From contig CM056997.1 in assembly GCA_029891345.1 (NCBI GenBank), forward strand, positions 212,575,212 to 212,639,211: a DNA stretch of 64,000 nucleotides, given 5' to 3'. The position numbers and the translations under genes were made by a program. Position 1 is the first letter of the stretch. Each line of letters begins with the position of its first letter. Shown here in pieces: positions 1 through 12,310 of this stretch. The notes under the pieces were generated by a model. It did not search any database. It was not told the origin of the DNA and worked only from the letters and a program-made list of their open reading frames with translations. Source of the DNA: Dryococelus australis (Eukaryota; Arthropoda; Insecta; Phasmatodea; Phasmatidae).

Positions 1-44
1 TACCACGTGACACATAGCCTACAATCACGGGGAAAAAAACATGC

Positions 45-404
45 TAACGGTTAACACCTTGTATCAAAAAAGGTACCATGCCATAAATAGCTAACTAACA
101 TCTTACCTATTCAAAATACTTTCCAAAAGTTAATCGGTAAAAAAAAATCATATTTATATCTATATTTTTATAAAGAGCCTTACCTCGAAAACGTTTCTGG
201 GACGGAATAAATAAGATGATGGCGAACTTATCGAAAAGACAAATACGCTATTTCGGAATCGGCCCAGAATACTATTTTAGTTATTGGCGACAGGTTGGCT
301 GCGAGATATACGCCGATATAATTTATGTGATATCCATCTGTTATCCTAAAAAATACAGCGGGCCATTGTCATTTTTCTAACGGCTAACATTGTGTTTCAA
401 AAAA

Positions 405-489
<85 letters not shown>

Positions 490-690
490 GTACAGAGCCA
501 TGTATCGAAAACGTTAGCGGGCCCGAATAAATAAGATGACGGCGAGCTTACTGAAAAGTCAAGGATGTTGCATGCGAATCGGCCCAGAAATATTTTTAAG
601 ATGCTTACGACATGTTTGCTCTGCGATATCATGGTGACATATTTTCGGTGATATTTATCTGTTATCCTAAAGAATACACCGGGCCGCCGT
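45..690. repeat. Tandem duplication, two diverged copies of a ~325-bp unit
   Basis: Two head-to-tail copies at about 45-372 and 376-690. Both begin with CTAACGG...TAACA, contain CGAATAAATAAGATGA-like and ATCGGCCCAGAA blocks, and finish with CTGTTATCCTAAA then ACCGGGCC or AGCGGGCC. A CA/TA microsatellite has grown inside the second copy. No coding potential is seen; the small open frame across the microsatellite is an artefact of repeat translation. Confidence 0.7.
406..486. repeat. Compound (CA)n(TA)n microsatellite
   Basis: An uninterrupted CA run of about 42 bases passes directly into a TA run of about 38 bases. The same CA-to-TA arrangement recurs at 12.2 kb. Confidence 0.95.
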
Positions 691-790
691 TATAAGATGG
701 CTGTCCTCTGGCATTTAAAATACAGTTGCTGACAGTACAGTTATCGAGCCGACAATTTGCCTACACTTTGCCGACAGCTTGTGTTTGCTG

Positions 791-912
791 GGTTGGCCTA
801 AAGTAATTTGGCCTTAAAATTCATTTGGCCTCAAAGGCAATTGGCCTAAAAGGCGCTTGGCTTAAAAGATATTTGGCCTAAAATCATTTTAACCTAATTA
901 CTTTTAGGCCAC
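791..912. repeat. Short TTGGCCTAAAA-type tandem array
   Basis: About six imperfect units of roughly 20 bases built around TTGGCCT(A/T)AAA, followed by the inverse form TTTTAGGCCA at the right end. The sequence between units diverges. No gene is visible here. Confidence 0.65.
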
Positions 913-1263
913 ATGATGTGTACCCGCCTGAAATCTTCTCGCGGGAAACACGTGTTTTAGCCAATTCTAGAGACATGCTTGACTTCACAGCGAAACGGAA
1001 CAAGAACCACGCGCTTGTTTTGCCATTGCTTGAAAATAAAGATGAAGACTAGAGCATGTAAACAAACTTCGTACAATTTAACACTTTGTATACTATGCTC
1101 GAGTGTAGCTCAAGCAATGCTAATTTGAACATTTATTTGTTGTTCAGAAGAAAACTCACATGTATGTGCAGTTTTTGTTCGGCTAGTGTTTAACAGGACC
1201 TCACAAGAACATGACAGCGTTGTAACAAATATATTTTTAACGTAGCCACTACTATATATATGT

Positions 1264-1551
1264 ATGTGGGGAGGGAGATGTGGACCCAGGGCGAGGCAAC
1301 ACCCTCCAAATGACGGGCTTTCCAGCTGGGACCCGTAGGTGCCCGTCGTCCCTGAACAGGACATGAAATGAGACCCTAGGATGGAGCGAATGCAAGGGGG
1401 ATACAGGAGTACCCCGAGAAAACACGTCGGCAAGCGGCATCGTCCAGCACGATTCCCACATGCGAAAATCCGGGAGCGAACCCGCCGGGGGTCGAGCCCG
1501 GATCACCTTGGTGGGAGGCGAGTGCGCTAGCCACTGCGCCACCGCTGCCCC
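1264..1551 (-). repeat. tRNA-derived SINE, family 1, near full length
   Basis: Read on the minus strand it starts GGGGCAGCGGTGGCGCAGTGG, an A-box-like Pol III promoter. It continues through an ACTCGCCTCCCACCAAGG anticodon-arm-like segment and a GGCTCGACCCCC B-box, then the family body (CTCCCGGATTTTCGCATG, GTGCTGGACGATGCC, TTTTCTCGGGG). Short open frames across it are chance frames inside the GC-rich SINE. Its 3' third differs from the copies at 3.9 and 6.4 kb. Confidence 0.85.
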
Positions 1552-1561
1552 TTATAGCCAC

Positions 1562-3214
1562 TCAGAGGGACATGATTGATTTTAAATCATTTTATACGAT
1601 AAAGGACATTTAATTGTGTCAATATCAGCTCGGCTCTCTATTGGATGATGACCGGCCAATAATGAACGCTGTAAAGTACAGGGTATTTTCCGGTGTGGTA
1701 TGGACCAACAGGATGATGGTGAGTTCTAACATAGGCACCAACAGAACCGGTGTTCTAGCAGTAGTTGAAATAGGTGACTTACTTCTAATTTGTCTTATGT
1801 GCCAGTAAATGTGTGCAGACCTGAATGTGTTAACCTGACTTATAATTTACGATTAATCTGCGTATAAGAATACTGTAAATCACAGATATAAACACGTTAT
1901 TTTTACTACACTATTTAAGCGCACCAGTGAAGAATGTCTAACCTAACTTGAGGTATAACGTATTCGCTTTATAACGCAATATCAGCGCACGAGGACGTTA
2001 TGTTTCACGCCACAATAATTTGATACACGTGTTTTGTCTGTAGCAGAATGTTGTGGAGAGTAAAGATGAGGTAGACCGATCTCGCTGGCTGCGCATAAAC
2101 TATCTCCGTGTCCCAGCATTGAACTGCTTTTCTGCCAACACGTCTAGCGAAAACGGCATGGTTTGGATTTTAGGTTAGAAAACTGTTTTGTAAACTAATG
2201 CTTTGAGTTGTATGTATACCTCCTCTGGCCAGTTTGTAAAGCAGTTTCATTAAATTAAAATTGGTAAAACTATTTTATTCGCATAATAGTGCTTGTCATT
2301 TAAAAATTAATATATAAGCAAACACTATTATCCCTGGCGAACATGTGACTTTGACAGTTGTGGATGATTGGGGTAGGTCAGTGTTGGGTACATGCGCAGA
2401 AGATGAATAAGCGGTCTACCTCGTCTTTAGTCTATGGATGTAGACTGTACACTAATGCGCCTGCAGAGAGTGATCCGAACATCTTACTTGCGCATACTGC
2501 ACATTTTAAAGGAAATGAAGAGATAAATGGAGGGCTTTTATATACTGTACATATAAAGGCCGCTTATATATTGCCACCGTTCATTTAGTTACTACGCCAG
2601 TCAGTTATGCCATAGCTCTGTCTTCAAAAGTTATGGTTTTTTAAAGGGCGAAACACTAAGGTAAATATACGTTAGTGCGTGCACATTACGGCTACTTATA
2701 GCTGTTTCGTAAATCACTGAATATCCTTTTAAAAAAAATTATAGCAATGCACCACCCGTAACTGCACAAATTTTAAATGGCATACAGACTAGCCTGCTCT
2801 CAGGTTAGTTGGCAGCTGTGCAGGGAAAATAGGTCCACGACATAACCCTGTAAAAAAAGTGCTACGTTTAAATTTGTGAACACTGACTTTATTTCATTCA
2901 AATTATGTTGGTAAATGAATTTGAAACATGGAAAATTTCCTAAAATTCTAACAGTTTTAGTTTCACCTACGCATAGAATGATTAATACGTTGGATAACAA
3001 TGTTAATTTTAAATATTTTGGAAGCATACAAAATTTGTAGGAAAGTGGATCATAAGGAGGGTTTTTACCAAAGTGCTCACCTAGTCGCGTATGTGCAACA
3101 ATTTATGCAGAATAAGTTTTGTTCATATTATTGCAGTTATATGTGCTGCAGTTATTGGTCATGTTCGTTGTTTTCAAACAAGGGGCGACAAAGGAATGTT
3201 CATATAAATTTACC
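1562..3214. other. No gene recognised
   Basis: AT-rich sequence with only short chance open frames. I see no conserved protein motif, RNA gene or clear repeat. Confidence 0.5.
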
Positions 3215-3365
3215 GAGAGAGCTGACGTAGTGATAACACACTCTACTTGTGTTGGGCAGAATACCAGTTCGATTCCCGGTTCGGCCATCCTGAGTTCAGT
3301 TTTACGCGGATTCCCTTTATCACTCCAGATGAATGCTGGGCTGGCCACTTACTAACTTGTAAAAC
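3215..3365 (+). repeat. tRNA-derived SINE, family 2, partial
   Basis: An A-box-like GCTGACGTAGTGAT at about 3221 is followed by the B-box AGTTCGATTCCCGG near 3270. Then comes a body with CGGCCATCCTGAGTTC, TTTACGCGGATTCCC and TCCAGATGAATGCTGGG. The GAATGCTGG core is shared with the minus-strand copy near 53.5 kb. I recognise this body as a common insect SINE type; the name is unknown to me. Confidence 0.65.
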
Positions 3366-3900
3366 ATTTCCTGGTAATCTTCCTAGACTATAATGGAAGG
3401 TTTTAGCATATGCACTGTATGTAAATATACCACACACCACGCTACACATATACGAATGTTTAGCATCGCTATTATACAAAGTTGGGAACTTCCCTACACA
3501 TTTTACTCTTTCCTCAGCAAATATAGGGACGTTAAAATAAATATACAAGGAAAATATTACCATTCCCGCTTTCTCACAAACCGTATAGACTGCCTACACT
3601 GGTATGGTAAATTTCCAAATAATTTCTTAGAGTGTACACACACGCCAAGGCCAATTCCTTCCCAACTCCTGCTATTAATTAATACGTTGAGACCATGTGA
3701 CAAAATCATTGATCGTATCTTACTGCAATTTTCCAAAGCTATTAAAGAAGACAAATCGAACCACGCGACACTAAATTGTCAGCAGAGACGCGTTATGGCC
3801 TTGGCCAAAGCTCCTGTTGCGCGGGTGGCCCTGTTTATCAAGTCACAAGTGTTGATGCTATACTCCTACTAGCTGTATCTTTCTAACTCTCCAATTTATA

Positions 3901-4142
3901 GGGGCCACGGTGGCTGAGCGGCTGGCCTGCTCGCCTCCCACCAAGGCGAACCGGGTTCAATCCCCGGCCGGTTCACCGGACTTTCGCATGTGCTGGACAA
4001 TGTCGCTGGTCGGCGGGTTTACTCGGTGATCTCCCGCTTGCACCGCCCTTGCATTCCGGCGCTGCTCCGCACTCACTTCGTTTCACCGCCGTTAGCTCTC
4101 AAGACCTCGATGTTAAGAGCTGCCCAAATCTCTTCACTCACT
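3901..4142 (+). repeat. tRNA-derived SINE, family 1
   Basis: Starts GGGGCCACGGTGGCTGAGCG, with the B-box GGGTTCAATCCCC. The body is typical of the family: GGACTTTCGCATGTG, GGACAATGTCGCTGG, CGGTGATCTCCCG, GCTCTCAAGACCTCGATG. It matches the 6.4-kb copy over nearly its whole length. Confidence 0.85.
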
Positions 4143-5767
4143 TATTCTCTCTATGTTCCATCGGAGCTCCGAGAATAATCAATCCAGTGAGTATCTAACA
4201 ATGTAAGAAGGGTTTAAAGTCTGTCTTTGAGGTTCACTGGAAATTTGCACTAATAAATGGAGCAGGTATTTACTCCGGCTTGTCGTGCCGAAAGGTTCGG
4301 ATAAAACCTGTGAAATTTTATAGTTATGCTCTTTTTGAGCATATTCCCCTTAAACAAGGCATTTTCTGAACAAAATACTGGCAAACAAGATGGACCAAGA
4401 AGACTGCTGTGCGAACTGCCGTAGTGACATTGTTTTTAATTGGCCTTCGGAATCAATTTTAAGGTGGGAATCTTCTTTCTGGAACAGAATCAGTGTGCCT
4501 CATTTACGTACTAAAATTCATTACGGTCTATTCCTACGATAACAAATTTTGATGATATGTGCTTCTGTTTAATCAAATAAGAGCTTCGTGTAATTAATCT
4601 CGCTTCTTATAATTATTGCCGTCCCAGTTAAACTTGTAATTTGCTTCCTCCTACTAACAAGTATGGTTGCAACATCCTCGAACATTCGAAATAGTGCATT
4701 TTAAATGGGACGATGCTCATCGACGAGTCGCCGGCTTCGGATCGACGCATAACTCGAGAGTGTGCTGCATTCACTGCTATCTTAGGAGAACGGCAACCAA
4801 GTGCTTTCACCAGTGGCCGTCTTCACCTCCGTTCAGTCATTTACTATCTACTTGAGAGTGCCGTCAGTTATAGTCAACTCACGGCTAATTCCAACTTTTC
4901 TGAAGTCCCGATATAGTTATACTTCCAGGATATTTCCCCAACTCGTGCTATCGAAGCTTAACGAAGTCTATAAAATTACACCAACGGGAGAATGCACTGA
5001 ATTTGTAAGCGCCTTATGTAATACTATTTTGCATAAGAACTATTTCTTATTCGGCATTACCAACACACTTGTTTCCTCAATGTACGTTATTCATACCAGT
5101 TATGAATGAACATTACAATTTAGAGATGAAATATAAGTAATAGTTCAATTTAACCTAAATGAATGTACTTTTACGTCAACAGAATTAAGAAAACACTGAT
5201 GTTACATGTCATATTTACGAAATAAACAAACATGTCATACATGGGGTGGTTTTTCAACGATAAGATTTTGAAAAATGTGATGATTTTTCAAAGGTAAAAA
5301 TTTTCGAAGATGTGAAGAAATCGCCAATAGACTTTACTAAGCGTTACCAACAAATCCATGTTCTCACTGTTTGATCTACATTAAATATAAGTTGAAAGTA
5401 TAAGTTAGGAGTTTTATTACATGAATGAAGTAAAATCATGTATTTAAAGATGACAAGTGTCTTTACAGACTGAGTGAAAGGCTCGTGCAGCCAGACTGGT
5501 GACAGTTCCCGCCCAGCCTTGTGGCTTCAGTCTCTTCACAAGCACTGGGAATTTCGGCAATCATTATAATAAAGTAGGTCCTACCTATCTTTGTATAACC
5601 ATGTGACGTAAAAACTGCTTAAACTTTCGCTGCCCTTTTTACTATGCCTTAAACTCTTTTGTCTCTACCTCTCTTTCCGTCTTTCTCAAAATGGCTTACA
5701 TGAGGGCGTTATTACAAACGCGTGCTGGAAAAAGAGTGGAGTGGCGATGTTTAGGCGTATCTTAGTA
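4143..5767. other. No gene recognised
   Basis: Several short overlapping open frames lie near 4.7-5.1 kb, but none shows a family motif or a codon pattern unlike its surroundings. I treat them as chance. Confidence 0.5.
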
Positions 5768-5993
5768 TCGGGGTCTGGAGAGCTGATGAGGGTGAAGCGA
5801 TGTAAGTAGGGAGCTGACCTGAAACGCAAGGATGGGGGAAACGGGAGATCCCTGAGAAAACCCGCCGAACAGCGACATCGTCCGACACGATTCCCACATG
5901 CGAAATCCGGGAACGACCCCGGCAGGTAGCCTATCTAGCCCGGTTCGCTCCAGTGGGAGGCGAAAGTACTCTAGCCCTCGAGCCTCCGCGGCC
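5768..5993 (-). repeat. tRNA-derived SINE, family 1
   Basis: On the minus strand it reads from GGCCGCGGAGGCTCGAGGGC through CGCCTCCCACTGGAGCGAAC into the family body (TTTCGCATGTGGGAATCG, ACGATGTCGCTGTTCGGCGG, GGGATCTCCCGTTTCCCC) and ends in a CTCATCAGCTCTCCAGACC-type tail. Diverged, particularly at the B-box. Confidence 0.8.
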
Positions 5994-6417
5994 TCTTGGG
6001 AAAGAAAATTAATATTCAGTATAGTACCAGTGTGAGTTAAAATTTTAAAAGTGGATCATTTAGGAAGAAATTTTAGTATCATATGTTGATGAATATTGCT
6101 CCCTATGACATGTATGTAACTGTTACATCACTGTCAACAGATTATGAATTTGTGGTATTCGGAAAGGTCCAGGGTGAGCAGAACCATGTATGTCAAGAGT
6201 TCAAAAGTTCATCAGCTGCCGTCATGTAACGATGGAGAGCGCGCCGCTTTTTTTCACATCGCAGCCATCCGTCCGATTAACGGTTTGTACACATTTTCTG
6301 TATATTCACGCAAGTTTTTACGGAAATATAAAATTTATGTACGGAAATGCGTTCCGTATAGTGACGAAAAACGAGAACGATCTCCGTTCACAGAAAATAC
6401 GGAACAACTCTTTATTT

Positions 6418-6645
6418 GGGGGCCGCGGTGGTGTAGTGGTTAGACTACTCGCCTTTCACCTAGGGGAACCGGGTTTGATTCCCTGTGAGTCGCTCCCGGA
6501 TTTTCGCTCGTGAGAATCGTACTGGACGATGCCATTGGTCCACGGGTTTTCTCGGGGATCTCCCGTTTCCTCCGCCCCCTCATTACGGTGCTGCTCTATA
6601 CTCATCTCGCTTCACCCTCATCCGCTCTCAAGACCTCGATGTTAA
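6418..6645 (+). repeat. tRNA-derived SINE, family 1, best-preserved copy
   Basis: Begins GGGGGCCGCGGTGGTGTAGTGG (A-box TGGTGTAGTGG) and has the B-box GGTTTGATTCC. The body includes GCTCCCGGATTTTCGCTCG, ACTGGACGATGCCATTGG, TTTTCTCGGGGATCTCCCG, TCATCCGCTCTCAAGACC and ends GATGTTAAAA. The tRNA-like head, unrelated body and short A-rich end make it a Pol III-transcribed SINE rather than a tRNA gene. It depends on LINE machinery for mobility. Confidence 0.9.
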
Positions 6646-6858
6646 AAGTCACAATTAATTAGGATTTCGGGTACGAACATTCCCGAGAACATACGAAGCA
6701 TTCTTCGCTGCTGTGAGCAGGCGTTTATCGTTACTGACATACTTCTGTTCTTCACCTTGTTGTCTGTTCTTCGTGGCCTACAAACGTCACGAATGCAAAA
6801 GCCACCTATCAAGCCATTTATCAACACTTCCATAACATACAAACGGTACCATAAAAGT

Positions 6859-8520
6859 AGTAGGATTTGGGTAAGTTGGGCACATCGGCATCTGGCACAG
6901 GAGCCAGGAGCCGAGGAGCCGCCATGTTGTTACGTCATCCAACCGCCCTTTTTTCTCTAAAAAATTTCCCTTATTGCATCAAAATCTCCCTTTTATCCCC
7001 ATTTGCGGAAAAATGTATCCTCAGAAAATCCCTAATTTTCCCGGAACAGGTGACAGGGATCAGCGACCCAGGTGACCTTATGTCAGGTCAAGTGGGACAT
7101 AGGACATATCACCTACGACCTTGACATTTGACCTTCGACCTTGAAAATGAAAAAAAAATCGAAAAATTTACGAAATATTCAATAAATACCAAAATATATA
7201 ATATTAAAAATTATTAATAAATTAATAATAAATATTTATGATATAGTATTAAAAATTTATTAAGAAACTTATAAAATTAAAAAACTCACATTTCCGAAGG
7301 ATCCACCCCCCTTTTTTTCTGCTCGCCCATTAGTCACTTTCCTTCCATCCTTAGCAGAAGACTGACTGCCTCAACCTCACTCCCCTCTCCGATACTCATT
7401 CCGCCATTTTGATATTTTCATTCGTCATTCGTTTATATATTGATGGAGGCTATCATCTTGGTAGTCAACCACCATCTTGGTAGATGACTACTATCTTGGT
7501 AGGCGACCAACATCTTGGTAGGCAACCATCATCTTGGTAGACATCAATCATCCACTATATAAGATACCGACTACCTCAACCATGACCCCATTACCTTGAA
7601 TGACGTTGGAAATAAAAACTCGGGAAAAACACTTTAATGTAAGCAAGCACAATACATTAGAGTCTATCACCGCCATATTAAGTGGATACTACCTTGAACT
7701 TGACCTCATGACCTTGAATGAAATTGAACACAAAACTCGAGAAAAAATACATACAAGTCAGCAAGCCTAATACAGTACAGACTACCACCGCGATATTATA
7801 AGCGGACTACCTAGACCTTGACCTCATGACCTTGAAAACCAAAACTCGATAAAAATACATGATCATCAGCAAGCATAATACATTACAGACTACTGCCGTG
7901 ATATTGCATACAGACTACCTCGACCTTGATGCAATGACCTTGAATGACCTTGAAAACAAAACTCAATAAAATTACGTAAAAGTCAACCAGCATAATACAT
8001 AACAGACTACTACTGCCATATTTGATGCAGACGACATCGACCTTGACCCCATGATCTTGAATGACTTTGAAAACAAAAACTCGAAAAAAATACATGATCA
8101 TCAGCAAGCATAATACATTACAAACTACCACTACCATATTAGATGCAGTCAACCATGACCTTGACCGCATGACATTGATTGAACTTGAAAGCAAAATTTC
8201 TAGAAAAATCTATGTGAAGAGGCAGAAGCTAGCCAAGACCTTACACACAGCTGCTGTCAAACTAAACCTCTCAGCTTACCTCACCACTGCTTATAATATA
8301 TAAGTGTGCATGCCCTATGGCGCCATATTGACTTTAAACTATTCTTACTGCTCCATTAATACATTGTGCAGACGCCGGGCAGCCAATCATCGAGCTACCA
8401 CGTGATTGCAGGTATTGAAACATCGCACGAGGAAGTCAGTCTTTGACTTCAAAATTACTCATGTTGACTCCAAAATAACCCCCTCACCACCACCACGGCT
8501 GTGCTGCAATGCTAACTGCA
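6859..8520 (+). repeat. Complex dispersed repeat, copy A, with ~115-bp tandem array
   Basis: Begins TAGGATTTGGGTAAGTTGGG, then GCCGCCATGTTGTTACGTCA. A run of TTTCCCT/AAAATCTCCC-like pyrimidine blocks follows, then GACCTTGAC-rich sequence. From about 7.58 to 8.2 kb there is a tandem array whose AATAC landmarks fall at 7651, 7769, 7878, 7994 and 8112 (spacing 109-118). Units carry TGACCTTGA, a GCATAATACAT block and CCGCCATATTA. Collinear with copy C at 32.26-34.09 kb, and its first part with copies at 25.4 and 39.0 kb. No coding function is evident. Confidence 0.85.
7450..7545 (+). repeat. CATCTTGGTAG short tandem repeats
   Basis: Within copy A, five units of roughly 22 bases each contain CATCTTGGTAG or TATCTTGGTAG. 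A reduced version occurs in copy C near 32.92-32.97 kb. Confidence 0.75.
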
Positions 8521-8930
8521 GTGCTAACTGCGATGCTGCAGTGCTAATTGCGGTGCTAATTGTGGTTCTCATTGCGGTGGTAAAATCAGTGCTTCGGTTC
8601 TAATTGCATTGCTAGCTGCGATGCTGCAGTGCTAATTGCGGTGCTAATTGTGGTTCTCACTGCGGTGGTAAAATCAGTGCTTCGGTTCTAATTGCATTGC
8701 TAACTGCGATGCTGCAGTGCTAATTGCGGTGCTAATTGTGGTTCTCATTGCGGTGGTAAAATCAGTGCTTCGGTTCTAATTGCATTGCTAACTGCGGTGC
8801 TGATTGAAGTACTAATTGTAATTTCGGTGCTGATTGCAGTGATGATTGCGATTGCAGTGGAAAGTGTGGTCTTAAGTGCAGTGCTGATCGTGATTGTGGT
8901 GCTAAGTGCGGTGGTTAGTGCGGTGTGTGT
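8505..8930 (+). repeat. 88-bp tandem repeat built on a shorter GTGCTAATTGCG motif
   Basis: Units begin at 8523, 8611, 8699 and 8787, exactly 88 bases apart. Three are full and the fourth dissolves into degenerate GTGCTGATTG-type monomers up to about 8930. The reverse-complement counterpart, more degenerate, is at about 12750-12960. Any open frames through it are low-complexity artefacts. Confidence 0.9.
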
Positions 8931-9699
8931 GGGTCGCAAGAGAAAAAATATTCCATATATTTAAAAATAAAATTACATAGTCCTGTCCCCAAAAGTTGAA
9001 ATGCGAGCATTTGATTTAATAATCTCGCTTTAAAAAGTATATATCCAGGTCCCTCGGTATATTTCATTGCTTCCAGAGTGATCTGTATTTTTGTCACTTT
9101 GCTCTAAAAGTGCCCAGAGCTACAGCAGGCTCGCACCATGCTTCGTCATTGACCTATGAGCAACATGGACTTTGTACTGAACAATGCCACACCACGACAG
9201 GCCACAATCATGCTTCCCAATTGGTCATAGTCGCGTGAAAAGGACTCTTCGTACGTACCGCCCTCTAATGCAGATATGCGTTTTTGAACATAGGTGAAAA
9301 CTTGATCACAGAATCGGCACTGGCGGTAACCAGTTAGCGATGATGCAAGTTCACGGGCCCCTTATCGTCGAGTTAAAAACGAAGCCGTACGTATTCGCAA
9401 ATCATCTTTGAGGTATGGGAACATTTTGAGAAAACCCAACACTTGTTCGCCTCGGAAGAAAACACGCGGGCATTTACATAACAATATATTATTTAAATAT
9501 TCTTGTAAGAATTTGTATATTTCTAGATATAGAAATTTAAATTAGCTTTACATACCTGTTTTTATATGTGCATACTTATATATAAACATTAAAAGTAATT
9601 TGGTATTCCCATACGTATATGTACATACTTATATATAGGCATTAAAATTAATTTTATATTCGCATATTTATATGTACATACTTATATATTGTGACAGCG

Positions 9700-11830
9700 C
9701 CTCAATACAACTGCATTCAACATATCTACAACGGACTAAGTGCTAGTTCCCTGGGAAAATAACTGCCTACATTCGTTACACACCTACAGGGCAATTGAGC
9801 AATTTAGCCCAAAATTGCTTTCAGAATACCTGTTTCTTGGAAGTTGTGGGTGTCTACAAAAGAAGCGTGATTCAGACCCGGCTCGGCCCGGTAGAATCCA
9901 GAAGCATGACGACAACACACACGTCACGTTTGATGTTCTTCTCGCTACTGCCTTGGTAGTTGGTGTTGCCGCCGCATGTACATGAAGGCTGCACCGCGGT
10001 CAGGTGCACGGTAGCAGCACAGTATATCGCTCCAACTGGGCGCTGTTGTCATCGCCTCACACCTGCCGCGCATGCGAGCAGGCTTGTCAACCTTGGGGGA
10101 AAAACAATCCATCCCACGATGTCACTTCCTGCACGAACGTGTGTACGCGGGAAGTACGTCGATGTAGGAGAGACTTGAATAACCATATTTCGGCAAGATT
10201 GCAGTGTTTTGTCGATGATTCAAGATCCCCCTCTAAGGCCCAAATGTACTGATTTTCCTTAAAAGGCCATGTGTTTTGTTATTGGCCAAGCCTTCATTTT
10301 TTTTGGGCATTTGGGCCCTAATTGGCTGTAATTTATTTGTTACCCCTCTTAGGGGAATTGAAAAAAATTCGTATAGAAACATGTGCCTGGAGGCAGTCGG
10401 GGTTGATCATCGCCCCGAGAAGCTCTATTGCACTGAGATAAGTAGACATAAATAAAATATCACTTTGTAAAAATTAAAATTAAATTAGGCCATTATGGCA
10501 GGTTTAGGCCAGGCACGCTTGCTGCCCTGATAATGAAAGAAGGTGCCATGATGGCGGAATTTTCTAACAGTGTATCTTGAGAATGCTTTACAATTTGGCA
10601 AGATATAAAACAATGTAATTTAACATCAAAACTTGCCTGTTGCCCAAAATTTTAATGATATCTTTTTATAAGATAATCTGTTATGTCATTCCTGGAAAAT
10701 AACAATTAAAAGATACATTTTAAAAATGATGATGGCCTTTGGTAAAAATGAAACTGATGTGCAGTTTCCAAAATTTTAGCCTCTGTTCGGCCATTCAGCC
10801 AATATTTTTCATTGAGCAATTGTGTAAAGTTCAAACTAAAATGGGACTTAGTAAGAATGACTCTGATTTTTGGCTTCAGTTTGTTCATAGAGCCAATGTT
10901 TTTCATCAATTATTTAATGAGCAAAGTATCAAAGTTAAACAATACATGTTGGAATTAAAACTCTCAAATAAAGAGACATGTTGTTCGCCTCTGTTGGCAA
11001 TGTGAAGGCATAACATTAGAAAAAAAGTCGGTTTAATATTATTCAAGTTTTGCCGTAACCTGCGAGTTTGGCTGAATAATTCATATCGGTTTGTGGTTGT
11101 ACGTCACCACTTATTGGAGAAAAAATTTTGAAGAAAAAATAGTTAAAACTTTCCGTGATATTTTGAATTGTAATGTATTTTAAATGCCAATGATATATAT
11201 ATATAGTTTTGTAATAGAGAAGAACCTGTGTGTTCTGATAAATTGTGTTTTTTTCCCTTCGAAAAATTGCATTTATTATTGCATTCAAGTAAACGATATT
11301 CTAATATTGGCCAACAATTATGTGAAATTTGGTGTGACCATTATTATGTTTGTATAGCCCTTGCAACAAACCTAAATATTTAACTTTTTAAATTATCTTT
11401 TGCATTTTTAAACAGTGCATTCAATTAAGTCTCATTTTAATATTGGCCAATATTGTAAATTTTAGTGGCCTGAGCTGTGATAAGTACAAACATATAAATA
11501 TTTGCATACATGGTTTTTTGACATAGAAGCTTTTAATTGGTATTATAAAAAAACCTAGCCAATGCTCAAAATAAATTCATGTATGCCATTTTCTGGAATA
11601 TTGGAAAATTCTAGAGTTATATGTAAAAGAAATAACTATTTGAGAAAATTTGAAAAGAGAAAAGAAAGATTGAATAAAATACTCAAATGATATTTCATGT
11701 GGTCTTTGTTCATATATTATAGTTATCACGTATTATGCACTTTTGTGCCCTGTTCAATGAGGGTTTCTTATGATCTTGTTGGACTCTTCTGGAAGTCCAT
11801 TTTATTGCGTCTTTGAGTTCAAGACGTAGC
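9700..11830. other. Interior of the foldback, no gene recognised
   Basis: Between the inverted arms are only short open frames with no family motif. The segment 10.7-11.7 kb is strongly AT-rich and repeats TTGGCCAA(T/C)A(T/A)T-like words several times. No transposase, reverse transcriptase or replicase motif was found on either strand. Confidence 0.5.
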
Positions 11831-12214
11831 AATATATACATTTAAATACATTTCATATTACAAAATTAATGTGTACATACACATTAAAACTAATTTAATA
11901 TTCCCATACTTATATCTACATATATATATACACACATTCAAATTAATTTTATATTCTCATATTTACATATAGCTATCCATCTGCATAGTTATGTATAAGA
12001 TAAATTGAAGCCATTTTATATTTATATATTCATACATCTACGCATATTTATAAACCTATACAGAGGTATGTATAATTAAATTGAAAATCAGTTTATATTT
12101 ACAGCTTTACATGTACATAACTATATACATAAATTAAATTTAAAAATATTATATCCACATACTTATATAGCTATACATATTTATATAAATATACATAATT
12201 TTTCATAGTCCTAT

Positions 12215-12224
12215 CACACACACG

Positions 12225-12308
<84 letters not shown>
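12215..12308. repeat. Compound (CA)n(TA)n microsatellite
   Basis: A CA run with one CG interruption, followed by about 30 TA dinucleotides, located in the right arm of the foldback. Confidence 0.95.

Positions 12309-12310
<2 letters not shown>

Noticed and set aside
1110..1561. Overlapping minus-strand open frames of 60-107 residues
   Set aside because: They sit inside a GC-rich tRNA-derived SINE. The same phrases, such as a GDPGSTPGG-like reading, recur in other SINE copies and reflect the B-box region.
3393..3872. 159-residue plus-strand open frame
   Set aside because: It begins at the tail of a SINE and has no recognisable domain or helpful composition; judged a chance frame, although an unrecognised exon cannot be excluded.
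8745..8939. Ser/Thr/Ile-rich minus-strand open frame
   Set aside because: It is a translation of the degenerate GTGCTAATTG tandem array, with dipeptide-like periodicity and no domain.
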